Source: Asparagopsis taxiformis
Taxonomy: Eukaryota > Rhodophyta > Florideophyceae > Bonnemaisoniales > Bonnemaisoniaceae
NCBI GenBank assembly: GCA_030407315.1
Contig: JALQPE010000748.1
Coordinates: forward strand, 1 to 37,694
Direction: 5' to 3'
Length of the DNA stretch: 37,694 nt
In this document: positions 11,501 to 20,696 of the stretch, in pieces
Layout of the letters: each line of letters begins with the position of its first letter
How positions within the stretch are numbered: position 1 is the stretch's first letter
Notes under the pieces: model-generated
The model's database searches: none
Seen by the model: the letters and a program-made list of their open reading frames with translations, nothing else
What the model was told of the DNA's origin: nothing
Position numbers and translations under genes: made by a program

Positions 11501-12972
11501 TCATCTTTCTTCTTTGCCATATTTACGCTCAAGTCGTTTACCAGATCATGCATCCGGATCCCGAAGAGTATTCCATTCTTCCAAACTAGTGATACTAAAC
11601 TGTTGCGAGCCATCATCCTGACCCCACGATTTACAAGCTCTGTAGACACGCCCCACAGCTTCTCTATCACGTTCAATGGAAGACACACTTGTTTTTCCAT
11701 GATACAGAATGAACGGAACATGTCTTCCATTGCAATCTCCTCCGACTTCCACCTCTTTTCCAGCATTTGTAGACTCGACTGCAAAGCCACTAACAGGCCT
11801 TTATGTCTCTCTCCACTCTCTGCATCTGCAAGCTGGGTAATGTTTGTCTCCAGACGCTCCCAGAACTCCACAAATGCATTCTGTTCACCCAGATTCGTAG
11901 ACGGGGCCATCAGTTGCTTCACAGCTGATCCAGCAACACTCAGTGCCAGTGGCAGACCTCCACATGATTCGATAATGCGGTAAATGGCGTCCATGTTATG
12001 AGGTGAAAGTGACGAGAGTTTGGAAGTACCGATACAAGCATGACAACAAAATATTTCAAGGCTTCTGTCAATATCACAATCTTCAGGGTTCACAGGAATA
12101 CAAACCTCATGTGTTGGAACTTCTCCAACATCACCACTCCTCGTTGACGTCAATATTTTCAACGATGTACCCCCATTTCCTTGCACCGCTGTACACATAG
12201 CATAAACTAATGTATACACGCTCGAATTCACATCCCAAACGTCGTCGAAGAGGAGCAAAACTTTCTTCGCTGCCAGACCCTCCATGAGCTGGTTGATCAT
12301 CGTGCAATGCGTATCCTCAACGGCAGTCAATTCTTTGAAATCCACCAGGAATTCTGAGAAAACCTTCTTGATAAAAGTCTGCATCTGACGAATGAAGGAC
12401 AACAACTTGACATCATGACCCAGCTCGAAGAACCACACGCCGTCGGAGAACTTGGCCATGACATCTTTGTCCCTACCAATGGCACGAAGGATGGTCGTCT
12501 TTCCAGCGCCGCCCATGCCGACAAGCGAGATGGCATGGTTGCCGGGCGCATCGGATAGCAGGGCTTGTTTGACAATGCTTTCAGGGGAGGTGGAGGTGGG
12601 AGAAAAGTCGAGAATTTGGCGGAGGTTGGACGGGACATGGAATGCGCGCGGTTTAGACACATGCGGTTGGGGAATGGGATGTGGAAGCGCGGAGGATGGG
12701 CGTGGGACTGGCGAATTTTAAGGCGGAAATGACGTTGGATGAGACGACACCATGTCGGGTGATGCAGTGGTTGCTGTGGGAGGTGTCGGTGGTGTTTGGT
12801 TTGCGTCATTGCAGGTTGATGGTTTGTCGGCTGGTGTCGTGGAGATTGGCGGCGGTGTGGGATGCGTGGATGATGGTCGATTGGTGTGGTTGGAAGAAGA
12901 TTTGTCGGGTGATGGAGGTTGGGGTGCGGGATTCGGGTCGGTGCGAGCTGATTTGGCGCAGCAGTTTCCCAT
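8506..12972 (-). pseudogene. NB-ARC/WD40/TIR receptor-like gene, copy B (lightly broken, acylated N-terminus)
   Basis: The ATG at 12972 begins MGNCCAKSARTD: Gly2 fits N-myristoylation and Cys4/Cys5 fit palmitoylation, as in MGNCC-type plant and algal kinases. A Pro/Ser/Thr-rich linker follows, then an in-frame TAA at 12718-12720. Past it the same frame continues without another stop into 'SKPRAFHVPSNLRQILDF', P-loop GMGGAGKTT, Walker B LLLFDDVWD, CGGLPLALSVAG and MHD (IRMHDLVNDLS). After the helical arm a one-base gain near 11138-11143 shifts the frame and a one-base loss near 10402-10408 restores it. The rest is WD40 blades and an intact TIR (YDVFISHAGPDK, ELRPGQN, VVILSPEFAARKWTMKELM) ending at 8506. 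The stop and the two compensating shifts are the only lesions I found, so this is the least damaged copy that keeps its TIR. It may be a recent pseudogene or may contain sequence errors. Likely role when intact: membrane-anchored immune or cell-death sensor (inference). Confidence 0.85.
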
Positions 12973-13779
12973 GGTTGGGATTGGTGGAGGCTGGATGGAT
13001 AGGTTTGAAATATGGGGAGAGAAGAATGAGGATTGCGTTTGGAGTGCAAATGGTGCGGTTGGAGGGTTTAGGCAAAGAGTGTGCCCGGTGGGTAATTTTT
13101 TGACTCGGTCGTCTTTGAATAGAAAGCGTTGAGATCAATAGTTGAACGGTGTTCTCTTCGCTGATGGATTAAGCGAAACGAAGTTGACTCTATGTGCAGC
13201 ATGCACTGTCTTGTAACTTAGCCTTATTACTCGTGTAGTACAGTTATATAGAACGAAACAATTTCGATATTTTCACAAGTCGTAAGCAACTGCCGATCGC
13301 TATCATCACTGATGACTAAGGTAAGTGTTGGCGGCGAACCTAGACATGGTTGCGATGTCCGTTTGGATGCAAAGGTGCTGCTTAACAACATTGCCTCAAT
13401 TCCTCAGACAGAATCCAGCGATCCGAGATTTACGCCATACTTATCCGCCTCTAAGATCCACCCAGCTCTTCTTGCCATTGCCATCGAATGGAAAATCCAG
13501 AAATTGTAAAATTTTCTTGGTTTTCATGACATTCACGTGCTTCTTTTCCATGCAACTTCGTTCTCGTTCGATTCAGACGAGTCGGACATTGGGTGTAGAG
13601 CAAGTGCGATGGCAATACCTACTTTGACCGAAACATGTGCACTCTTCATCTTCTCTGGGGTGCTCTTTGGCAATCACTCAACAAATGCAACAGCGACAGT
13701 CTTCATAACAATCGCTATTTTCCGTTGCGCTTCCTCTACCAAACTTGAAGTCACCAAGTCAATTCGTCTGCGCTACGGA
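12973..13779. other. Spacer between copy B and relic C
   Basis: This covers the 5' flank of copy B and the 3' side of relic C. Further decayed WD40 or TIR sequence of C may be buried between about 13500 and 13780, but the matches I found by eye were too weak to call. Nothing else was recognised. Confidence 0.35.
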
Positions 13780-14890
13780 CGCCCGATATGCTGTGACATT
13801 CGCCTCGCCACGGCCATACTTACATTTGTACATAGCCCACTAGCAAACAGTTTCATCAATCAGCCCTGATACAATCCATCTCTCATTTCCGCTCAAAACT
13901 TTACTCACACGCGCTGTGTCCGATGCATATCAAGTTTCGAGAACAGTGGGAATAATCTGAGGTGTGCACACAGTGCATACCTCCAATTTATTGCCACAGT
14001 TCTCAAGACTTGATGTCTTCCAGACACGAATCAGAACTTCGTTTCGTCCAACCGCGAATTGATATAAGTGGTGTATGCGTCGATAATTCAGAACACAATT
14101 TCTGCAGGGTCGGTAATAACTCCAGACATGTGATCCGGCCTTCTTGTCATCCAGCCCGCAAGAGCCTCAATTTCTACTACGTTCATATTGCCATTCTTCC
14201 TCTTATTCGCCACGAGTATTTTCTCCACCCATCAATAGTCGAGAAATAGTTTCTGTGCTTCAGACTCATACCCAGCCCCATCAAAAACGTTATCAGCGCG
14301 TTCATGATTTCTCGCTTCTCTGAATTCCACACAACCATGGGGATCGTCAACTCCAGCATTAATGTTCGTGCTCGAAATGTCAAAAAATTGTACGCATCAA
14401 AATCTATCGCAGGCAACGACTCATCCCCTTTCTCCCCTCCGCCATTTCCGTACAAAGTCGTGCACCAGGCCATACCGTCGCAACATCTCAGGTGTGCGGT
14501 CCGGCAACATGTTTATCACGTTGAGATACATGCAGTCCCGTTGCGAGTCGGAGCAATCAGGGAATGAAATTTGACAATATGCCAGCGACAATTCCATGCA
14601 GCTGGCCTGACAGTTCTTGGACAGAAGCATTGTGACCGAGCAGAATTAATCATATACCATCTTGAAATCCAGCCCACACATCTGCATCTTTGCCGAGGGC
14701 GCGCAGTATCGGCGATTTCCCCGCACCGCCCATACCGATAAGCACTATGGTGTTTTCACTTGGAACGTTTCACAGAAGAAGGCGCCTTGTCTTGCTATCG
14801 GTTTTGCGTCAATGATGCGAGAAATTTAGGGTCGGGCAGGCATTTCAGGATGTAGAAGACGGAACGAGGTGAAATATGTAACGGATGCAA
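13780..14890 (-). pseudogene. Relic of NB-ARC/WD40 gene, copy C (internally deleted)
   Basis: Fragments of the family occur in order on the minus strand, in changing frames. Near 14850 is a 'RSVFYILKCLP' block like RVFDVPPNLR. Near 14709-14745 is the P-loop GMGGAGKSPILRALGKDAD, followed by GFQDGI and a stop. Near 14430-14475 is GLVHDFV, matching the MHD region. Near 14190-14240 is 'DGWRKYSW', the counterpart of DYRWVEK. Near 14120-14140 is RITC with LLPTLQKL, and near 14000-14050 AVGRNEVLIRVWKTSSLEN, a WD40 blade. A further blade (LSGNERWIVSG) lies near 13830. Only about 260 bp separate P-loop and MHD here, against roughly 1 kb in B, so most of the NB-ARC domain is deleted. No open frame of useful length remains. 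This is clearly the oldest member of the array. Confidence 0.8.
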
Positions 14891-15439
14891 TGCTCCATCC
14901 AGTTTTGTCCGGAGTGGAGTCTGACTGTGTTTGACCATTGCGGGGTGAAAATTTACTCGTTGATTGAAGCTGCTGGAAGGTCAAAGTCAATGTTGGCTGT
15001 TCAGAGTGGGAGCATGTCGCGATTCACTGAGGATGAAGCACGTGATATCAATTCAAGAGCGGTGCAGTGTGATGGGGATGATTCCCCTTCAATGTCAGCA
15101 TCAACTCGGCGGGATGAGCTTGTGTGCGACAAATCGCATGAAGAGGTGAGGACGTGATAGACTTACTGTCTGAAAAAGGCTATTTTTCTTGCTTGTAACA
15201 GTTGATGTGTAGAGATACCCTCGAGGGTACAACTGTTTGCGGCAGAAATTCTGGGTGGGGAATCTGCAGGTCGATGAGATATTTTGTTTTCGTCCTCGTC
15301 ATCCTTCGACAGATATAGTCCTCTGTTGTCCTACCGTCCTCTTCAATCTTTGTTCGATATCACTAGAGGGTGCTTTGTCACGACTCGACCGATGAAATAC
15401 AACCAAGCATCAATAATTTACCGAATGATTTGTCGAAGA
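14891..15439. other. Spacer between relic C and the TIR relic of copy D
   Basis: No recognisable coding sequence. Short open frames on the plus strand (for example around 14885-15157) have no family similarity that I can see. By position it would be the 5' flank of C plus the 3' flank of D. Confidence 0.35.
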
Positions 15440-16023
15440 GCTGTACAACTTACTTGAACTGCTTTCCAACCGCTTCTTCGCCTCGACAGTCGCGCCCGTA
15501 ATCTTCTTGACTATTTCGGTTTCTTCCTTTTCCGCGAGCTACCCATTCTTCACTGCATCTTGGTTTTCAACCACAGTAATACTGCTCAGCAACTGCAGAC
15601 CCTCCCATACATCTCCGATGATCATCCACAGCTTCTGCTGCACTGTCTACTCCAAAATTCTCTAGCCACAAATTTGGCTCCCCAACTTCGAACCTAGAGA
15701 ATACACCTTGCTCTATGCAGTCATCTAGCGTCAATCAGTAGAACGCAAAGACGGCGTCCACGCTATACCCACCATTCTCGCGGCGACGCTCCAAGCACTA
15801 CATCAGCTCTTCTAGCGTCCTATTATGTGCAGCGAATTGCAGTAGTATCAAAATAGTAATCTTCGCTCATTTCATTACACCAATATCCCTCTGAGACTCG
15901 TTCTATACAGGCGCTGTTACGCTGGCCTTCGACAAGAAAACCTTGAAGCCAAATGGTGCTAAGAGCTCGCGCAGCGATTTCGCTGTAGTGATCTGGTCCG
16001 GTCGAGTGACTGATAAACACGTC
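15440..16023 (-). pseudogene. Decayed TIR domain of copy D
   Basis: Immediately after the TAG that ends copy D the frame continues DVFISHSTGPDHY, the start of a TIR domain. The rest can be followed through several frames and stops: 'LLAPFGFKVFLSKAS' near 15930-15975, 'AKITILILLQFAAHNRTLEELM' near 15800-15870 (paralogue: AKIAVVILSPEFAARMWTLKELM), and 'TVEAKKRLESSSS' near 15455-15495 (paralogue: IVEAKKRLDSD). Order and spacing match the intact TIRs of B and E. The many stops show that this segment has had no coding constraint for some time, in contrast to the intact frame just upstream. Confidence 0.85.
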
Positions 16024-19000
16024 CTAGACCCCTTCTACCTCACTGCTTCTACCTACTTCTGTGGCAGTATCTCCGGACGGAGGTTGATCAGGTTGTGAGA
16101 GCACTGGAAGTGCCGGATCACGGCGGTGGGGGAATTGAGTATCGTGGGTAATGAGATCGACGTATTCCAGGCCCCTCGATTCTCTCACAAGCCATAATCG
16201 AGACGTAGACGAACAAAATTGCGAGCATTGAACGTCATGCCCCAACGTTGCGATAGTAAATGATGTGCCACCATGCTCGTATGTAATATTCCTTGGAGCA
16301 CGATGTTTGCAATTCACTACTATCCCTTCGCATGACAAACGCGGGCTTTGGGTGTTGTCCAACCCGTCGCCGTCATTTTCAAGTGATATTGTTTCTAGTA
16401 GCTCTCCTGACGCTCCATCCCAATGCAAGCGCTTCTTTTTCGGCCGCGCTCTCCCTACCTGCGCAATAAGTTTGATAGCAAAGATCGAGCGGCTGTCCGA
16501 ACTGAAACGCAATGATACAATACCCAGTGGTGTTTCGTATCTCTCGTACAACGAAGAGGATGACGTATCCACTGAGTCCTCTATATGCAGGAACCAATCG
16601 AGGTCTCTCGAGCCGGGAAGAGTGCGCAACAAACGTCCATTGCATGTGTCGAATAAGTCCACATCGCAACTTTCAGGTCGAGACAGAGCAACAAATTGCT
16701 GGTTATTTGACACGGCGAGTTTGATAGGAATGTTCTTGTAATGTTCGACTTCTTTGCTGAAACTGGAAATAATATGGTCTGTGCGACGGACAACATCGTC
16801 CATGCGGCGTAATTCGATCCTATCCGGAAAGTATGCAAAGGTGGCTATAGTCAATTCATCGGCAGAAATTGCGAAATTTTGCACCTGTGGTAATAGTTCT
16901 TCGACATCGTCGTTGAACGCTTCTGCAGACATATTCCACACGGAGACGCGGCGCGAAGACAACGCGAATAACTCGGAATCTTCTCCGAAATGAAGCGAAC
17001 TGATAACTTGCATTGTCTCGTGACGAAGGGTATGCACAAGCGATACGTTACGACCGCCACTTCTCACCCGCCACACGCATATCTTGCCGCAGCGATCTCC
17101 AGAAAACAACAACTGCGTATCTCTACTGAACAATACACACATGACATTACTGCCAGGAGTCTCACGCGGCGATATCCATAGTTCTTGACGCGTCTGTACA
17201 TTCCATATCCGAATGACGTTGTCCTCTGATCCAATAGCCAGCAATCTGCCATCATTGCTCAACACTGCACTCTGTACCCACCTTGAGCGCCTCTGCACCA
17301 TACAATTCAACGAGTAGTATGGACCTCTTAGATCCATGAAATGTTTGGTGTCCCGAAGATCAATCTTACCATCAGCTGAAGTTGAGACCAAAACATATTC
17401 TTCTTGTCCAGCCGACAGTGAGCTCACAAAACTGCTATGCACATGAATAGCTTGGGACGTGCTCTCACTGCTGATGTCTAGGAGAAATAGTCGTCCTGTA
17501 TACGTGCCCAGAACTGCTTTCTGCAGCTTTGGTAAAACTTGCATGCATGTTATACTCCCTATGTTTTCCACTCCTTGAGCGTGTAAGCTTCGCAATCGCT
17601 CATGCTCCTTCCAAATTGTCACACAGCCCAGTTCGTCGCATGAATACGCCAATCCCGACGATCGGTCCACGAACAAATCAACTATCTTGAGAAGTCTGTG
17701 ACCATTCAGGGACCTTCTCATCGAGCGAATACGACTATTCAATACTTGTAAATGTCCTCCAAATCCTCCCACCGCTACATCATATTCTCCTGTCCCAACA
17801 GATATGCGCCATGCGGACCTGTCCAGTTCCAGTACCCGTTTAAACAAGCTCAATCCACTTTTCAGTAAACCACGTCCTGCACGTGCCCACGGCCGTCGCC
17901 CATGCCTCTCTATGCTAGAAACTAATCGCGCCACCAAACCACACTCACCCTTAATTCCTTGAAGTCGCCCATATAATTGGAATGTACACTCTTTGCGGTT
18001 CTTCATACAATAAGGTATCATGCAAAGTCCCATCGTGTTCACGATGGTATCGATATCTGATATCAGTCTTCTACCTGTTTCTGTCTTCTCGTGTTTCTCT
18101 AAATGCGCTTGCAATAGCTGAAGTTCGGCGATAATCTTCTGGAACGGCGGTCGTTCCTGGTCTTCATTTATTTCCTCCACCCACCTGTAATCAGTGAGTA
18201 GTCTCAGTACTTCATGTACACGCCGAGCACTCAATAGATGCCGTACGAGGTTTTCTCTCATATACTTTTCTCTCTTGGGAAGATTCCACCATCCACCCGC
18301 TCCATTGCTATCGGTGCCCTCGGTATTTCTACTCGCGTCCAAAGACAGCCGGTATGCATCAACAAGTTTCGCATGCCATAGTCGCGCTCCCGCGCTCCCT
18401 GCCATCTCCACACAAAAGTCATGCACAAGATTGTGAATTCGCACTCCCTCATTCGGTCCATCCTCAATTCGAACAAGTGATATTATATTACATTGTGACA
18501 ACATGTTAACACCATCCAGTGCAGTTCCAGCTGAAACTCCCCATAGCTTCTCGGCTACCCACAGTGGAAAAGTTATCTGCTTTCGCAGGATGCAGAAAGA
18601 CTGAAACATGTCTCTCAAGGCGACACTTTTTTGTTTCCATCTCTTCTCCAGCAACTGCAAGGTTGATTGCAATGCTCCGTAAAGACCTTCATGTTTTTCA
18701 TCATTTTCTGTGTCTGAACGTAGTGTGATACTCGAGTTCAAACTTTCCCAATAGGGCACAATTCCGTTCTGGTCGTTCATAGATAAGCAAGTTTCCAATA
18801 CATTCTGAATCACGCAGCCAGCGACGCTTAATGCCAGAGGCAGTTTCGCGCTTGTTTGAATTATTCTTTCTATCGCCTCTTTATTGAGCGGCGAGAATTC
18901 TGGAATTGCGCTATAGTCGATGTTAGCATAACAGCATAGAATCATCAGGCATGTGTCCACCCTCAAATGGTTGGGATTTACTGCAATAGGCACGTCATAA

Positions 19001-19689
19001 TTCGGTACACGTTCATTATTCTCATGCCTGGTAGACATCAACACCTTGCAGTGTGCTTCATCCATCGATCGAATAGCTATGCAGATATCATTCACCAGTC
19101 TGTAAACACTTGAATCGAGATCGCAGGCGTCATCGAAGAGAAGTAGGAAATCCCTCCTCTTCAGGCGATTCACTAACATCATCCTTATCTCTCTGTGCGT
19201 TTTCTCCTTTGCTGCGAGTTGAATGAATTTCTGACAAAAATCAGGGAAAGCTCTTTCAACAAACACTTTCAGTTGATCCAGGAGTTCCTCTACGGTTGTA
19301 TCCTGGGCTAGCTCAAAGAACCACACCCCATCTCGAAACTTGGCCCAAATATCTTCATTCCATCCCAGCGCGTGCATGATAGTTGTTTTACCTGCACCGC
19401 CGACTCCGAGAAGAGCTACTACGTTGTTGTTTGGGTCGTTTGACAAAAGACGGTGCTTTGCCTTGCTTTCTGGTGTTCGGGAGTTTCGGGAAAAATCGAT
19501 GATCTGGATAGTATTTCGGGGGACGTGGAAGACGAGCGGTTCATAAACAGATGGTGGCTGCAATGGTGGTGAAGTACCAGTGGGCGGTAATGGATCGCTA
19601 AACGATGCTTCATATGGTTCGTAGGACGGTTCGGCATTGTAAGAATACTCAGAACCCGGTTCGTCGAGTAGCGTGGATACGTTGTTCAT
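16024..19689 (-). CDS. NB-ARC/WD40 protein, copy D, TIR-less, intact 1221 codons
   Basis: The start ATG at 19689 is preceded by an in-frame TGA, so the N-terminus is secure; it begins MNNVSTLLDE and lacks the MGN motif. Residues 1-50 are Pro/Tyr/Glu-rich. The NB-ARC has P-loop GVGGAGKT (95-102), Walker B FLLLFDDACD (181-190), sensor-like VLMSTRHE (about 217-224), KLPLALSVAG (283-292) in place of GLPL, and IHN (418-420) in place of MHD. Then come the Apaf-1-type helical arm, linker 'RPWARAGRGLLKSG', and WD40 repeats (for example KICVWRVRSGG) to about residue 1180. The frame ends EVEGV then TAG at 16024-16026, where paralogues have Tyr before DVFISHA. Known family role: nucleotide-switch oligomeric sensor. 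Inference: a TIR-less, possibly regulatory or helper, receptor. It is the only member of the array with a long undamaged frame. Confidence 0.9.
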   Translation of the reverse strand: MNNVSTLLDEPGSEYSYNAEPSYEPYEASFSDPLPPTGTSPPLQPPSVYEPLVFHVPRNTIQIIDFSRNSRTPESKAKHRLLSNDPNNNVVALLGVGGAGKTTIMHALGWNEDIWAKFRDGVWFFELAQDTTVEELLDQLKVFVERAFPDFCQKFIQLAAKEKTHREIRMMLVNRLKRRDFLLLFDDACDLDSSVYRLVNDICIAIRSMDEAHCKVLMSTRHENNERVPNYDVPIAVNPNHLRVDTCLMILCCYANIDYSAIPEFSPLNKEAIERIIQTSAKLPLALSVAGCVIQNVLETCLSMNDQNGIVPYWESLNSSITLRSDTENDEKHEGLYGALQSTLQLLEKRWKQKSVALRDMFQSFCILRKQITFPLWVAEKLWGVSAGTALDGVNMLSQCNIISLVRIEDGPNEGVRIHNLVHDFCVEMAGSAGARLWHAKLVDAYRLSLDASRNTEGTDSNGAGGWWNLPKREKYMRENLVRHLLSARRVHEVLRLLTDYRWVEEINEDQERPPFQKIIAELQLLQAHLEKHEKTETGRRLISDIDTIVNTMGLCMIPYCMKNRKECTFQLYGRLQGIKGECGLVARLVSSIERHGRRPWARAGRGLLKSGLSLFKRVLELDRSAWRISVGTGEYDVAVGGFGGHLQVLNSRIRSMRRSLNGHRLLKIVDLFVDRSSGLAYSCDELGCVTIWKEHERLRSLHAQGVENIGSITCMQVLPKLQKAVLGTYTGRLFLLDISSESTSQAIHVHSSFVSSLSAGQEEYVLVSTSADGKIDLRDTKHFMDLRGPYYSLNCMVQRRSRWVQSAVLSNDGRLLAIGSEDNVIRIWNVQTRQELWISPRETPGSNVMCVLFSRDTQLLFSGDRCGKICVWRVRSGGRNVSLVHTLRHETMQVISSLHFGEDSELFALSSRRVSVWNMSAEAFNDDVEELLPQVQNFAISADELTIATFAYFPDRIELRRMDDVVRRTDHIISSFSKEVEHYKNIPIKLAVSNNQQFVALSRPESCDVDLFDTCNGRLLRTLPGSRDLDWFLHIEDSVDTSSSSLYERYETPLGIVSLRFSSDSRSIFAIKLIAQVGRARPKKKRLHWDGASGELLETISLENDGDGLDNTQSPRLSCEGIVVNCKHRAPRNITYEHGGTSFTIATLGHDVQCSQFCSSTSRLWLVRESRGLEYVDLITHDTQFPHRRDPALPVLSQPDQPPSGDTATEVGRSSEVEGV

Positions 19690-20696
19690 CGTTCGTCAAA
19701 AAACTGAAGTGAAAGAGTGGTCAAGTGAGCAATGGGCTTATCGCAAATGTTGACAGATCGGTAATGGATTTGGTGGGCAATGGACGGATGATGAAGAATA
19801 TGGTCAAGGAATATAGAGAGGAGTGCTGCAACGTGATCGAGATTACATGTTTGATTTGGATTGTTCTGGAGAGCCTCAACAGAGGAAGTGAAGGATCAGT
19901 TATAGTTGAATAAAAGTTGAGGGAATGTAGGGAAGATGATTTGTATGACGTTTTTCGTGAATTGTTGGACTTTACGAATCATCGACACAGGTGAATTGTA
20001 CGCTGGGTTATGGCCAATGGTGGTTGAGAAAGCGAGATGTTCTCGAAAGATTGCGTTGTCGTCCAGCAATACGTGAAGAAAAGATCGTATCTAGATGCCA
20101 ACAAGCACATTTTGGGTCGCTGCCAGCCGCATCTTGTTGGATCATGTTTTCATCTTGCACAAGAGCTGGAAAAACACGATGTTGCAGCGATTTAGCTAGA
20201 GTGTACCGAGATAGTTTTGCAGCACTGCGTTACACCACGACTGTTCCTTAGCACACAAAATCTTGAAAAAAATCCAGACTGATCGTTTCGTTGCCTTGTC
20301 GGGTATGCACACGTTGACTGAAAGAACCGAATGGATTGATTTTCAAGCCGCGCGGCATGGGCGGTAGTTTTTGTTTGCGGAAATCATCGCGTGTGGAGAG
20401 CTCTCACTTGGTTGCATCCTTGGATTGTCTACAAATGAATAACACGCGCGCCGGTGTAGATGAGGAAGGAGAGACGAGATAATAGGACACCAGTGCAGTG
20501 CGCTCTGGAGACTTAGATAAGGGAAAGGGCGACTGGAGCAGGCTCTGAGATTTAATTGGGATTTTCAATTTGAGAACCAATGAAATTACGTTAAATTCAC
20601 AGTCGTCTTGAGATATTTTGAACGCAGTGGGATAAAACGTGGTGGACCAATTAAATCAAGGCATCAATCATAATTTAGTAAAAGCACGAAAAACAT
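19690..20696. other. Intergenic DNA between copy D and nitrate reductase
   Basis: This should contain the promoter of copy D and the 3' end of the nitrate reductase transcript. I see no supported gene; short frames on the plus strand near 19725 and 19991 lack any recognisable feature. Confidence 0.4.

Noticed and set aside
12718..12760. A small intron in copy B removing the TAA
   Set aside because: Possible GT/AG pairs here give introns of 43 bp or less, of lengths not divisible by three, which would break the shared frame.
12327..13049. Long His/Pro-rich open frame on the minus strand
   Set aside because: It overlaps the start of copy B in another frame; its low-complexity content arises from reading C-rich Pro codons out of frame, and it ends inside the conserved NB-ARC region.
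19991..20251. 86-codon plus-strand frame between copy D and nitrate reductase
   Set aside because: No ATG at the listed start, no domain, and composition like out-of-frame DNA.
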